From Sphingobacteriales bacterium (lineage in GTDB: Bacteria > Bacteroidota > Bacteroidia > Chitinophagales > UBA2359): a stretch of 64,000 nucleotides of DNA. This document shows positions 18,441-27,498 of the stretch, piece after piece. Every line of letters starts with the position of its first letter. Positions within the stretch are counted from its first letter, which is position 1. The notes below the pieces were generated by a model. It did no database searches and was not told where the DNA came from. It saw only the letters and a program-made list of their open reading frames with translations. The stretch is from the NCBI GenBank assembly GCA_016718845.1, contig JADKCK010000013.1, positions 54,251-118,250 of the forward strand, written 5' to 3'. The translations under genes were made by a program, and so were the position numbers.

Positions 18441-18983
18441 ATGAAACGTTTATTAACACTAAGCACATTTTTATTGTTGGGTGCATTTAGTTTGCTCAAC
18501 ACTGGTTGCGAAGAACAAGAGGATCCAGCAACAGTACCTTCGGTTGATTTGGTGCAGTATTTAGGTTTGTGGTACGAAATTGGTAGCATACCCCAAATTT
18601 TTCAGTTAGGTTGCGAATGTACCACTGCCGAGTATGTAGCCGATGGTCCTAATCAAATTAAAGTAATTAACCGTTGTAGATTAGGTAATAGCAACCTAAT
18701 TAACGACATAGAAGGCAATGCAGTACCGGTGCCGGGTACAGGTGGGGCACAGCTAAAAGTGCAGTTTCCGGGTTCGCCGCAAGCCGATTATTGGATATTG
18801 GCATTAGCTCCCGATTATTCGTATGCTGTAGTTGGCACGCCAAGTCGTAGCTCGTTGTGGATATTATCACGCACCCCCGTACTCGACGATGCTATCTATA
18901 ATAGCCTACTCGACCAAATGGAGGCTCAGGGTTTTAACGTTGATTCGGTAAACAAAACCGAGCAAAGCAATTGCAATATCTAG
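18441..18983 (+). CDS. Lipocalin-family lipoprotein (Blc-like)
   Basis: 180 residues with a lipoprotein signal (lipobox NTGC, Cys about 23). The first lipocalin signature is VDLVQYLGLWYEIGSIP. Strands then run to DYWILALAPDYSYAVVGTP and SLWILSRTP, matching bacterial lipocalin Blc in order and length. Blc-type proteins bind lysophospholipids or fatty acids at the outer membrane. A strong terminator follows. Confidence 0.88.
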   Translation: MKRLLTLSTFLLLGAFSLLNTGCEEQEDPATVPSVDLVQYLGLWYEIGSIPQIFQLGCECTTAEYVADGPNQIKVINRCRLGNSNLINDIEGNAVPVPGTGGAQLKVQFPGSPQADYWILALAPDYSYAVVGTPSRSSLWILSRTPVLDDAIYNSLLDQMEAQGFNVDSVNKTEQSNCNI

Positions 18984-19000
18984 TAAAATACTATTAAAAA

Positions 19001-19034
19001 AATGGCTTGTCTTTATTGACAAGCCATTTTTTTT
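19001..19034 (+). terminator. Terminator after lipocalin gene
   Basis: Perfect 11-bp stem AATGGCTTGTC/GACAAGCCATT, six-base loop, then a T tract. Confidence 0.85.
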
Positions 19035-19038
19035 GTGT

Positions 19039-19242
19039 ACTTAGTAGTCATTCAACATAATACTGTCGGGTATAAATTTTGAACTTGGTTGGGCTATCTT
19101 TTTATGGATAAATAACCATATCACACCCCTAAAGGGGCTAAAAATATGTTTATCTACCTCTTTGCTACCCATATCACACCCCTAACGGGGCTAAAAATGC
19201 CACTTTTACCCGACAATATTAGATTGAATAACTACTTAGTAA
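19039..19242. repeat. MITE-like element, family A, copy 1
   Basis: About 204 bp bounded by imperfect inverted repeats. The left arm (19039-19075) contains TTCAACATAATACTGTCGGG and the right arm (19204-19242) its counterpart CCCGACAATATTAGATTGAA. Inside are two 30-bp near-identical direct repeats at 19116-19145 and 19169-19198, each with the mini-palindrome CCCCT-AA-GGGG and differing by one base. The same arms recur at 37684-37858, so this is a dispersed element rather than a gene-specific site. No coding capacity. Confidence 0.65.
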
Positions 19243-19247
19243 GCTAT

Positions 19248-21296
19248 TTATTGTTGTACTATTTTTTGCAGATGCGTTTGTCCGTTGATGTTTGTTTGCA
19301 AAAAGTAAACGCCTGTTGGTAGGTGTTTGGCATCAAAGCGGTAGGTGTGTGTGCCTGCGTTTTGGCGTTCGAGGGGTGCAATATCTGCCACTTTTGCGCC
19401 AAGTGTGTTGTACACGGCTATACTAACATCGGCGGTTTGGGTTAGTTCGTATTGTATTCTGCACTCGTTTTGGTAGGGGTTAGGATACACCCAAACATTG
19501 GCATTGCTAAGTGGTGTTGGGCTAATACCCGAAATAACGACATCTGCTCCGTCCGAAAAAGTTAAGCAACCATCTTGCATAACACCTACTGTATACACGC
19601 CCGATGCAATTGGCACATAATAGTTAAGGGTGGCTCCGCTAATGGCATTGCCGTTTTGGTACCACTGATACGATTGGTAGTTGCCCGAAGTGGTAAGTGT
19701 ACCGCTGTTGTTGTCAATGGTTGGTACGGCAATGGCGGGTGTTACTATAATATCGTAGGCGGCAGTAATGTTTTTGTTCGATACAGCATCGAAGTAAGTA
19801 TAGCTAACGGCATGTGTGCCCACGCCTGCCGCCGAGGGTAAAAATTGGTTGCCCGATGTGCCTGCTCCCGAAATGGTTCCGCCGGCGGGTTGAAATACAA
19901 GTGGGTCGGCATTTACGCAATATTGGGTTTGTAGATGTGGTACGCCCACAAAAGGTATGGGGTCGCCTTCGGTGTATTGGATAATGGTAATCATCATTTC
20001 GTTGTCGGTGGTTAAACCAAAGGTAACTGCCGATGATGATGGGTTGGTAAACAAAGCTCGGTGTATGATGCCTTGGTTTTGGGGTATGGTGTGGTAAGGC
20101 TCAAAATAATCTATGTGTGGATGAGCGTAGTCGTAAAAACCATTTACGGTACCTTCAAAAATTTGGTTGCCTTTTGTTCCGTTGGGGTTTCTGTCCCACA
20201 CATCGTAGTCGACGCCTAATTTGTGTGTGTGCGACGATATGTTCCAAAGGTTATATTGGGCATCGCCGTTCAAAATTGGCTCTTCGAGTTGATAATTAAG
20301 GGCAAAAGGTGGGATAACGAAAAACAAGGAGGAGTAGAACAACAATCTCGACTTCATTTCTTTTACTGCCGTGCCAAGTGGCTGGGTGTATACATTAATG
20401 TATACATCGCTGGGTAAAATGTTGGTTTCGCTGGGATTAGGTTGGTGCAGGTTAAGGTCAAGCACATCGTTGTTGTTCCATTTAAAGGCAGTACCGGCGG
20501 GCAATCTAAAATCTTCGCTGCGTTGCCAAGTAGTTACCATTTCGGCATCCGAGTCGCCAAATGGGTTGTTAAATAATCCCACATCGCGTAAGCCAGCATC
20601 TATGTTACTACCGTTGCCGTTTACAAAGCGGTATAATATAAAGTGATGCGATTGTTGGGACATCTGTGCTTCTATACGGTTAACCTCTACGTTTTCGGGC
20701 AGATTTAGGGCGTGTTTTAAGGCATATTCTACCTCGTCGTTGGGGGCAATAAACAAAGGACCCAAGTGAATTTGAAAACCGTTGGCAGGTGCAGCAGGGC
20801 GTGCAATGGGTGTCAATCCGCCGTCGGTGTAATATTGGTCAATAATTGCTTTGTTAACGGTGTTACCGGTTTGTTTAGCTCCGCGATAAATCCATTGGCG
20901 CACCAACTCTATTTCGTTGTTGGCAAGTGGGGTGCCTGTGTAAGCAGCAGGTGGCATGGTTTCGCCTTCGTTGGCTGTTAGCGAGGCGTCGGCTTGATGA
21001 ATTAAGCCATTGTTGATTTTTTTGAGCAAAAAACTGGTGTAGGGCGAGCCTGGGTCAATCAGTTTTTCGTTTGTTTCGGAGGTACTGCTTGCCACATTTA
21101 CTATGTTGTTGTAAATTTGGGCTTCTGTTCCGCTCAAATCTAAACCACCTGCAGCTTGGTTACCTGTATGGCACGAGGCACATTTGGCTTGAAAAATAGT
21201 GCGTATTTGCGACATATTACTTTGTGCTTTTGCGGTATGTACAAAAAAACAAGTACTTAAGCAAATAAGTGTTGATAAAAGTTGAAATTTGTTCAT
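19248..21296 (-). CDS. Secreted cytochrome c/copper-monooxygenase-like protein with T9SS sorting domain
   Basis: 682 residues with a cleavable signal (ending near AKAQ). A c-type heme motif CASCH at about 39-43 opens a short cytochrome domain. The central part has the pattern of the PHM-like copper type II monooxygenase family: HHFILYRF, SHTHKLG, and DNEMMITIIQY in the position of the Met ligand. These motifs are seen; the copper-enzyme role is inferred. An Ig-like region with a YQWYQNG motif follows, then a C-terminal T9SS type A sorting domain (VWVYPNPYQNECRI ... GVYFLQTNINGQ). It is therefore exported through the type IX system. The catalytic substrate is unknown. Confidence 0.75.
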   Translation of the reverse strand: MNKFQLLSTLICLSTCFFVHTAKAQSNMSQIRTIFQAKCASCHTGNQAAGGLDLSGTEAQIYNNIVNVASSTSETNEKLIDPGSPYTSFLLKKINNGLIHQADASLTANEGETMPPAAYTGTPLANNEIELVRQWIYRGAKQTGNTVNKAIIDQYYTDGGLTPIARPAAPANGFQIHLGPLFIAPNDEVEYALKHALNLPENVEVNRIEAQMSQQSHHFILYRFVNGNGSNIDAGLRDVGLFNNPFGDSDAEMVTTWQRSEDFRLPAGTAFKWNNNDVLDLNLHQPNPSETNILPSDVYINVYTQPLGTAVKEMKSRLLFYSSLFFVIPPFALNYQLEEPILNGDAQYNLWNISSHTHKLGVDYDVWDRNPNGTKGNQIFEGTVNGFYDYAHPHIDYFEPYHTIPQNQGIIHRALFTNPSSSAVTFGLTTDNEMMITIIQYTEGDPIPFVGVPHLQTQYCVNADPLVFQPAGGTISGAGTSGNQFLPSAAGVGTHAVSYTYFDAVSNKNITAAYDIIVTPAIAVPTIDNNSGTLTTSGNYQSYQWYQNGNAISGATLNYYVPIASGVYTVGVMQDGCLTFSDGADVVISGISPTPLSNANVWVYPNPYQNECRIQYELTQTADVSIAVYNTLGAKVADIAPLERQNAGTHTYRFDAKHLPTGVYFLQTNINGQTHLQKIVQQ

Positions 21297-21340
21297 TGAC
21301 GGTCAGTATGTTTTTTGAATTATGATAGTATTTACAGTTA

Positions 21341-22062
21341 TTAGCGCGGCATTAGTATAAGTTTAACATTATTGGCAATATTTTCGGCATCAGCGGTAAT
21401 GCGTTCGGGGTAAATTTTGCGGTAATTTACGTTATAATCTACTTTGGTAGCGTATTTTTTGTCGGTTTGAGTATCAGATACATTACACGCATTAGCTGTT
21501 TGCACAGTTACTGGTACATTTAACAGTAGCTCACGCGATAGGGCAAACATTGCCAATCGGTTGCGTTCTTCGTTGCTGCTAGCCAAAAATAAACCTGTAA
21601 CGGGGTCGGGTATTAGTTTATTGACATCGGCGGCGGCGGCAGCTTTGGAGTTAAGCACTTGGGTAGCTACACCATATTTTTCGCCTATTTGGTCTAGGGT
21701 GCTTTGGCTTTTGATGCCAACTGTTGGGGTAGTGTACTCAATATAACAATCTTCAAAGCTAATTTTTACTTCGTAGGGTAGTGGGTGTCCGTTTTTTTTA
21801 ACCCAAGCTTCTTCTTTTCCTTCGCTTTCTTTGGGTATATTTTCGTAGTCGGCGGCGGTTACGGTATAAACGTTTTCGTAGTACACTACATAAATGTCGC
21901 CACGCACGGCTAGTTTCCAGCCTGCTGGTATTTGTTTTGGAGGACGGTGTAAAACTCCACTTTGTTTAGTAGTTTCGGTCCATCTTTCGAGCCGCCACTT
22001 TGGGCGAAGGCAGATAGGTTTGTAATAAAAACAAGTGTTAGGTATGTTATAAATCGAAGCAT
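21341..22062 (-). CDS. Hypothetical exported protein, apparent frameshift near the N-terminus
   Basis: A good start with signal peptide (MLRFITYLTLVFITNLSAFA) lies at 22062, but its frame ends after about 50 codons. The rest of the protein (from QSGVLHRPPKQIPAGWKLAV to the end at 21341) is in another frame. The frame change falls at roughly 21940-22000. Without a frameshift the downstream frame could start at 22162, but that N-terminus has no signal and looks non-coding. The mature protein, about 215 residues, has a segment LDQIGEKYGVATQVLNSKAA and is of unknown family. Either a recent inactivation or an assembly error. Confidence 0.5.
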
Positions 22063-22164
22063 TTTTTAGGTTAGTTGGAAATGAAAAATAGTAGATGAAG
22101 GCTTTACTTGGCTTAGTTTGTTGGGGTAAAAATAAACTAAACGTGATTGTTACTGATGGCAATT

Positions 22165-22575
22165 AGTTACTCATGTTACGCAGAGGTAATCCAAACGAGT
22201 TGGCTATTAAGCGGCATGGAACTTTTTTAGTTGTTTGTTGTTTTTTTGTTGCTGCTTACCACCCAATCATGTTCTTTTACTTTTTTGCTTGATCAAAAAA
22301 GTAACAAAAAAATCAAGGCTGGTATAGTAATTGGCTAAAATGGGCAACATTACGCTAAAAGATATAAACTTGCACGCCAAACGGCTTGTTTGTCGAGTTT
22401 ATTTCTGGGTTCGGTGTGGCGTGCTTCAAACAGTATATCTTTTTTAACGCTACATTTATGCCCATTTCTTAACGCCAATTCCTATAATGCCGGTCTCTCC
22501 CTCCAAATAATGCAAAGCGTAGCTAAAAATACCAAATGTCTAATTATAAAAATGGGCTGCGTAACGTGAGTTACT
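22165..22575. mobile_element. MITE-like element C, 411 bp with 19-bp terminal inverted repeats
   Basis: The ends read AGTTACTCATGTTACGCAG (22165-22183) and its near-perfect complement (22557-22575; two mismatches). Between them, about 22317-22490 forms a long imperfect palindrome: GGCTGGTATAG, AATTGGC, ATGGGC, ACGCT, AGATATA and GCACGCCA all recur inverted. A smaller hairpin CTTTTTTG/CAAAAAAG lies near 22277-22300. There is no open frame of note. The right end overlaps the TAA stop of the DUF58 gene. Confidence 0.65.
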
Positions 22576-23532
22576 TATTTTGCTCCGCGTTGTTTAAAAA
22601 AATTAATCAGGTACGACACATACGGGCGGTTGGTAGGAATGCTTATCAAATCGGCGTTGCTGTGTGTAAATGCGGTTCGGCAGTAATCTAGTTGTTGCAA
22701 ATAATGCGCCCTATAATGGCGTTTGTTGTCGGCATTTTGGGTATCTATCCATTGGATTTTACCTGTTTCGGGGTCGCTTATTGGCACAACGCCTACTTGT
22801 GGCAATGCCAACTCGTAGGGGTCGTATAGATGAATGCCCACAATGTCGTGTTTGCGGGCGGCTAATTGCAAGGCTTTTTGGTAGTCGTTGGCTATAAAAT
22901 CGGAGAGGACAAATGCCGTACAACGTTTTTTTATGGCATTGCTAAAATATTGTAAAGCCGTATCGAGGCGGGTGCTGTAGGGGTTTGGTGGTACTGGGGT
23001 GGGTGGCAATAGGCGTTGCCACCATTTAGGTTCGGTATTTTGTGGGTTTGCTGCGGGTGTTGCTGGGCTATATTTCCAATCGAGTAGTTCGTAGATGATG
23101 CGCAACACATGCGATTTACCTTTTTGCGGGGGTATAAATTTTTGTACCGTATCGCTAAAAAACAAGATGCCTACTTTGTCGTTGTTGGTAATTGCCGAAA
23201 AAGCTAATACGGCGCATAGTTCGGTAATTAGTTCGTTTTTGGTTTGTGCTTGTGTGCCAAAAAATGCCGACCCACTCACATCAACCAACAACATAACGGT
23301 TAGTTCGCGTTCTTCTTCAAATATTTTTATGTAGGGTGTACCTAATCGGGCGGTTACGTTCCAGTCAATGTTTTTTACATCATCGCCAAAACTATATTCG
23401 CGCACCTCGCTAAACGACATACCTTTGCCCTTAAAAGCGCTGTAGGTACTCGCCCGAAAAAAGATGATTTGATAATCCCCTGCTTTTTATTTCAATGTGG
23501 CGCACTTTGCGTAGTAGTTCGGCTTTATCCAC
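22575..23532 (-). pseudogene. DUF58 (vWA-like) protein, single-base frameshift
   Basis: The intact part (from MSFSEVREYSFGDDV, 23420) has the DUF58 signature, the NIDWNVTARLGTPYIKIFEEER segment and the metal-site motif LLVDVSGS. The family's N-terminal region (KVRHIEIKSRGLSNHLFSGEY) is present upstream in another frame, starting at a GTG at 23532. One extra base near 23445 separates GEY from YSAFKGKG, so the two parts are joined by a +1 shift. An in-frame stop precedes the GTG by two codons, and MITE B begins 16 bases further upstream. DUF58 proteins work with MoxR ATPases, encoded 300 bases upstream. A restart at the internal ATG would lose about 35 conserved residues. Confidence 0.75.
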
Positions 23533-23547
23533 TTTTTAAGTTATTGG

Positions 23548-23742
23548 TTTGATATAGACATGGAAAAGTTTTGATTGGGTTTTTGCGCTTAATTGCTTTG
23601 GGGGTGCGTTAGGCTATGCAAATAGGGTAAGCCAATCATCACCCCCAAAAAAGACATATTCCGCGTCAAGCGGGGCTGGTATAATTTGTTTAAATAGCTG
23701 ATATGAAATAGGCAGTTACTACTCGCTTAAGTTGGTATCAAA
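23548..23742. mobile_element. MITE-like element, family B, copy 1, with target-site duplication
   Basis: 195 bp bounded by TTTGATA...TATCAAA. The flanks are identical: AAGTTATTGG at 23538-23547 and at 23741-23750, which gives a probable 8-bp duplication GTTATTGG. The whole length aligns with the reverse complement of 52747-52938, and its core (a GCCAATCATCACCCCC block and a CCGCGTCAAGCGGGG hairpin) recurs at 60521-60601. Non-coding. It sits between the MoxR and DUF58 genes. Confidence 0.75.
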
Positions 23743-23831
23743 GTTATTGGGTTTTTATCTAAGATACTAAAGTGTTGGTTTAGTTATAAAATTTAAGTAT
23801 CTTACCATTTTACCCTTACAATTTACCATTA

Positions 23832-24824
23832 TTAAGGCACTTCAACTGCGTTTAGTATGTCGGTGATGATATTTTCGGCGGTTAGGTTATCGGCTTCGGC
23901 TTCGTAGGTAATGCCAATGCGGTGGCGCAGTACATCGGGGGCAATGGCTCGCACGTCTTCGGGTATAACAAAGCCGCGTCGTTTTATAAAGGCGTAGGCT
24001 TTGGCTGCTAATGCTAGGTTAATGCTGGCTCGTGGCGATGCACCGTATCGGATATAGTTACTTAGGCGGGGCAGGCGGTAGTCGGCGGGGTGGCGCGATG
24101 CAAAAACGATGTCGAGTATGTAGCGTTCAATTTTTTCGTCCATGTATACTTGTCTTACTGTTTCGCGCAGGGCAAGTAGTTGTTCGGGTTGCAGTACGTT
24201 TTGCACCCGCTCAAAGGTATTGTTAACGTTTCGGCGCAAAATTTGTTGTTCTTCGTCTTTGGTTGGATACGAAATAACTACTTTTAGCATAAACCTATCT
24301 AGTTGGGCTTCGGGCAAGGGGTAGGTTCCTTCTTGTTCAAGGGGGTTTTGGGTGGCAAGTACCAAAAATGGTTCGGGCAATAAATAGGTGTTAGCCCCTA
24401 TGGTTACTTGGCGTTCTTGCATAGCCTCGAGCAATGCCGATTGTACTTTGCCGGCGCGGTTTATCTCATCTGCCAAAATAAAATTGGCAAATACGGGTCC
24501 TTTTTTTACATTAAATTTGCCTTCGTTGGGGCTATAAATCATGGTGCCTATAAGGTCGGCGGGTAGCAAATCGGGGGTAAATTGTATGCGGCTAAACTGC
24601 CCTTGTACGGCTTGCGACAGGGTTTTTATTGCCAATGTTTTTGCCAAACCGGGTACGCCTTCGAGCAAAATATGTCCGTTAGACAATAAGCCTATCAGCA
24701 ATCGTTCGGTCATTTGTTGCTGACCCACAATTACTTTGCTTATTTCGTTGAGCAGGTTTACAACAACAATGCTTTCGTGTTGTATTTTTTCGTTTAGTTG
24801 AGCAATATCTATAGATAACGACAT
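23832..24824 (-). CDS. MoxR-family AAA+ ATPase
   Basis: 330 residues. Walker A GVPGLAKT (56-63), Walker B FILADEINRA (near 113-122), LEAMQERQVTIG and LATQNPLEQEGTYPLPEAQLDRFM are all hallmarks of MoxR proteins. The C-terminal lid (ASPRASINLALAAKAYA) is intact. MoxR ATPases remodel or insert cofactors into vWA/DUF58-dependent complexes and belong to the Bat aerotolerance loci of Bacteroidota. The DUF58 partner follows after the inserted MITE B; batA, batB and batC are not in this window. Confidence 0.93.
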   Translation of the reverse strand: MSLSIDIAQLNEKIQHESIVVVNLLNEISKVIVGQQQMTERLLIGLLSNGHILLEGVPGLAKTLAIKTLSQAVQGQFSRIQFTPDLLPADLIGTMIYSPNEGKFNVKKGPVFANFILADEINRAGKVQSALLEAMQERQVTIGANTYLLPEPFLVLATQNPLEQEGTYPLPEAQLDRFMLKVVISYPTKDEEQQILRRNVNNTFERVQNVLQPEQLLALRETVRQVYMDEKIERYILDIVFASRHPADYRLPRLSNYIRYGASPRASINLALAAKAYAFIKRRGFVIPEDVRAIAPDVLRHRIGITYEAEADNLTAENIITDILNAVEVP

Positions 24825-24863
24825 TGGATAAAATGATAGATTGTGAATTTTAGGAGTAAAGGG

Positions 24864-26426
24864 TTACTTTAATTGTTTATTGATAATCAGTATGTTAGTA
24901 TCATTGACTATGTATTCGGGCAATACTTGATTGTTGTGGCTTTTAAATGCAGCAAATTTATAGCCCAAGTGTTGTAGGCTATCAAGGGTGTGTTTTTCGG
25001 GGTACCAATGATAGGCGTTTACATTTTGATAAAACATGAGTTCTACATCTTCGAAGCTTTTGCAATTGATAACAACACAATTTTGTGTAATTTGAGGGGG
25101 GAGATTTTTGTAGATAATGGTGTTGTTTATTTTTGCGTTTCGGGTTTCGTTGTTTTTATCGCTTTGTGCGGCAATAGCCCATGGTTTTAACGAGTAAATG
25201 CCTATGAGTACCACGCATAAAGCCAAACTTGATTGTTGTTTGATTGGTGATAAATGGAGCCTTGAAGCAACATAAATAAAAACTTCGTAAAAACCAAGGG
25301 CTATTAAAATAATAATAAGTGCCGAAACGGGGTACACAAAAGAGGGCATTTTTGTTGCTACAACTAGCGAAAAAAACGAAAACAAAACAACAATTATGGC
25401 TACCAAAGCTACCGATAATTTAGTGTCTATTTCTTTTTTAAAAAAAGAATATAGCAAACCAGCTATCAGAAACGGAAGTAAGTATTTGCCATAAGCTGTT
25501 TGCATAAAGTGCAGGTGATAAAATATGCTTCCACTATGGTTTTCTATAGCTTCGAATATATGCTTTTGATTAAATTCTTGTTCCCACGCATTTTCTAACG
25601 GAAATTTTTTAGCCATATATAGTTGCCAAGGTAAAAACAACAAACAAGTTGTTATTATCGAGCCAATAATGTGTCCGTATTTTTTAGGTTCGTTTCGGTT
25701 TTCTTTCGATAATATTAACCATAATACCCATGCTCCATAAACCAACAAACCTGTTAGCCATTTGTTTAGTATAGCACAAGCTACAAACACGCCAACGGCT
25801 ATTGCCCATTGGGGTTTGTAGTTGCTTTGCAGGTATTTTATAAAAGCCCAAATGCTTGCGATTACGTATGCCGTAAAAGCCAAGTCGTTGTGGTCCGAGC
25901 TAAATCTACCCGCAATAAGCCCCAATTGATAGAACGAAAAAGTAGCAACGAAAGCCGAAATATAGGCAACTGTGTTGTTTTTTGTCCAAAAAGAAGCTAT
26001 TTGGTAGATGAACAGCACCGTTATAGTACCCAATACGGCAGATGGTAGGCGCATGGCAATTTCGTTGACACCAAAAATTTTCATAGAAAGTGCCATTTGC
26101 CACAAAAAAAGCGGTTGTTTATGCACCCAAATATGGTTACAACACCATGCTTTATAATCGTAGGGCATAATTGGGTACACTCTAAGCATGGGCTTAAATG
26201 GATAATCCATCATGTTTTTAGCTACCAATGCATGAAAACGCTCGTCCCAATCTTGCAAATAGGGGTCTAACGAAACCATCAACAACCTAAGTAAAAAAGC
26301 ACTAATAATAAGTAATAGTAGGGCTATTTTTTTTTTCTTTAACACAAAAAAAGTATACAAACTGCCGATAGCGGGCAAACCCGCTATCAGCAGTCCAAGA
26401 TATGTTTGTGAAGCATAAAATATCAT
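24864..26426 (-). CDS. GT39-family (ArnT/PMT-like) membrane glycosyltransferase
   Basis: 520 residues with roughly ten to twelve hydrophobic segments. Near the N-terminus SLDPYLQDWDERFHALVAKN contains the acidic pair expected at the first periplasmic loop of GT39/PMT_2 enzymes, followed by HKQPLFLW. These proteins use polyprenyl-phosphate sugars to glycosylate lipid A, proteins or other acceptors on the outer face of the inner membrane. The acceptor cannot be told. The start lies 14 bases from the upstream PfkB kinase end on the same strand, so they may share a transcript. Confidence 0.82.
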   Translation of the reverse strand: MIFYASQTYLGLLIAGLPAIGSLYTFFVLKKKKIALLLLIISAFLLRLLMVSLDPYLQDWDERFHALVAKNMMDYPFKPMLRVYPIMPYDYKAWCCNHIWVHKQPLFLWQMALSMKIFGVNEIAMRLPSAVLGTITVLFIYQIASFWTKNNTVAYISAFVATFSFYQLGLIAGRFSSDHNDLAFTAYVIASIWAFIKYLQSNYKPQWAIAVGVFVACAILNKWLTGLLVYGAWVLWLILSKENRNEPKKYGHIIGSIITTCLLFLPWQLYMAKKFPLENAWEQEFNQKHIFEAIENHSGSIFYHLHFMQTAYGKYLLPFLIAGLLYSFFKKEIDTKLSVALVAIIVVLFSFFSLVVATKMPSFVYPVSALIIILIALGFYEVFIYVASRLHLSPIKQQSSLALCVVLIGIYSLKPWAIAAQSDKNNETRNAKINNTIIYKNLPPQITQNCVVINCKSFEDVELMFYQNVNAYHWYPEKHTLDSLQHLGYKFAAFKSHNNQVLPEYIVNDTNILIINKQLK

Positions 26427-26440
26427 ACATTACATTTGTG

Positions 26441-27349
26441 TCAATAACTTACCAGACTACTAAATTCTTGCAATCGTTGTTCTATTTGGCTGGGCATAAG
26501 TGCTTTTAGGCGGGCGGTGCCAAATTTTTCGACACAAAACGATGCCAATGCCGAGCCATAAATGATGGCGCGTTTCATGGTATCAAACGATAGGTCGTCG
26601 GCTTTTGCTAAGTAGCCCAACATGCCCCCTGCAAAAGTATCGCCTGCGCCTGTGGGGTCAAATACCTCTTCGAGGGGCAATGCGGGTGCAAAAAATAGTT
26701 GGTCTTGGCAAAACAGCAACGCGCCGTGTTCGCCTTTTTTGATAACCAAATATTTAGGACCCATGGCTTGTATTTTGCGGGCGGCTTTTACCAACGAGTA
26801 CTCGCCCGATAATTGTCGGGCTTCTTCGTCGTTCACCAAAAGCATATCTACCATACTAATGGTATGTGCCAATTCGGTGGGCATGGCGTTCATCCAAAAG
26901 TTCATGGTGTCCATTGCCACCAATTTGGGGCGGGTGGTCATTTGTTCTATTACTTGCTGTTGCACGGTGGGCGTAAGGTTGCCCAACAGTAAGTATTTTG
27001 CGTTGCGATACGATTGTGGCACGCGTGGGTCGAAGGTAGCCAATACGTTAAGTTGCGTATCGAGGGTGTCGCGGCTGTTCATGTCGAGGTGATAACGCCC
27101 CGACCAAAAGAAACTTTTTTCGTTTACTTTTATCTGTACACCTTCGGTATCTACGCCGCGGCTGTTTAGGTCGTCCATTACTTCTTGCGGAAAATCGCCG
27201 CCTACTACCGATACAATACCTATATCATCGGTGCAATACGATGCGGCATAGCCTATATACGTGGCAGCTCCGCCAACTACGTTGGTTTCTTTGCCAAAAG
27301 GCGTTTCGAGGTCGTCGAAAGCCATTGAGCCTACTACTAATAAATCCAT
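26441..27349 (-). CDS. PfkB-family sugar/nucleoside kinase
   Basis: 302 residues with the ribokinase fold. The N-terminus has GGAATYIGYAAS and the C-terminal PfkB signature DPTGAGDTFAGGMLGY (about 229-244) with the catalytic Asp. Substrate is unresolved; ribokinase, adenosine kinase or another sugar kinase all fit. No transporter is adjacent. A candidate minus-strand -7 box lies at 27491-27498. Confidence 0.88.
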   Translation of the reverse strand: MDLLVVGSMAFDDLETPFGKETNVVGGAATYIGYAASYCTDDIGIVSVVGGDFPQEVMDDLNSRGVDTEGVQIKVNEKSFFWSGRYHLDMNSRDTLDTQLNVLATFDPRVPQSYRNAKYLLLGNLTPTVQQQVIEQMTTRPKLVAMDTMNFWMNAMPTELAHTISMVDMLLVNDEEARQLSGEYSLVKAARKIQAMGPKYLVIKKGEHGALLFCQDQLFFAPALPLEEVFDPTGAGDTFAGGMLGYLAKADDLSFDTMKRAIIYGSALASFCVEKFGTARLKALMPSQIEQRLQEFSSLVSY

Positions 27350-27490
27350 TTATGGTTAATTGTTGTTGTTTACTGTATTTGGTGGTGTTGTAAAACAGAT
27401 TGCCATTCGGTTAGATGAAAATCTTTTATCTTGGTCGATGTTTGGGCATCGGCAATTAGGGCAATAGAACGTTTGTGAGAAAGTTAGCTG

Positions 27491-27498
27491 CAAAATTA
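27491..27498 (-). promoter_or_regulatory. -7 box (TAATTTTG) for the PfkB kinase gene
   Basis: The reverse complement of CAAAATTA matches TAnnTTTG, 142 bases before the start. The rest of 27350-27812 is AT-rich with no reading frame I would defend. Confidence 0.4.

Noticed and set aside
19116..19198. Two 30-bp repeats as a minimal CRISPR
   Set aside because: Only two units, inside an inverted-repeat element present elsewhere in the window, and no cas genes.
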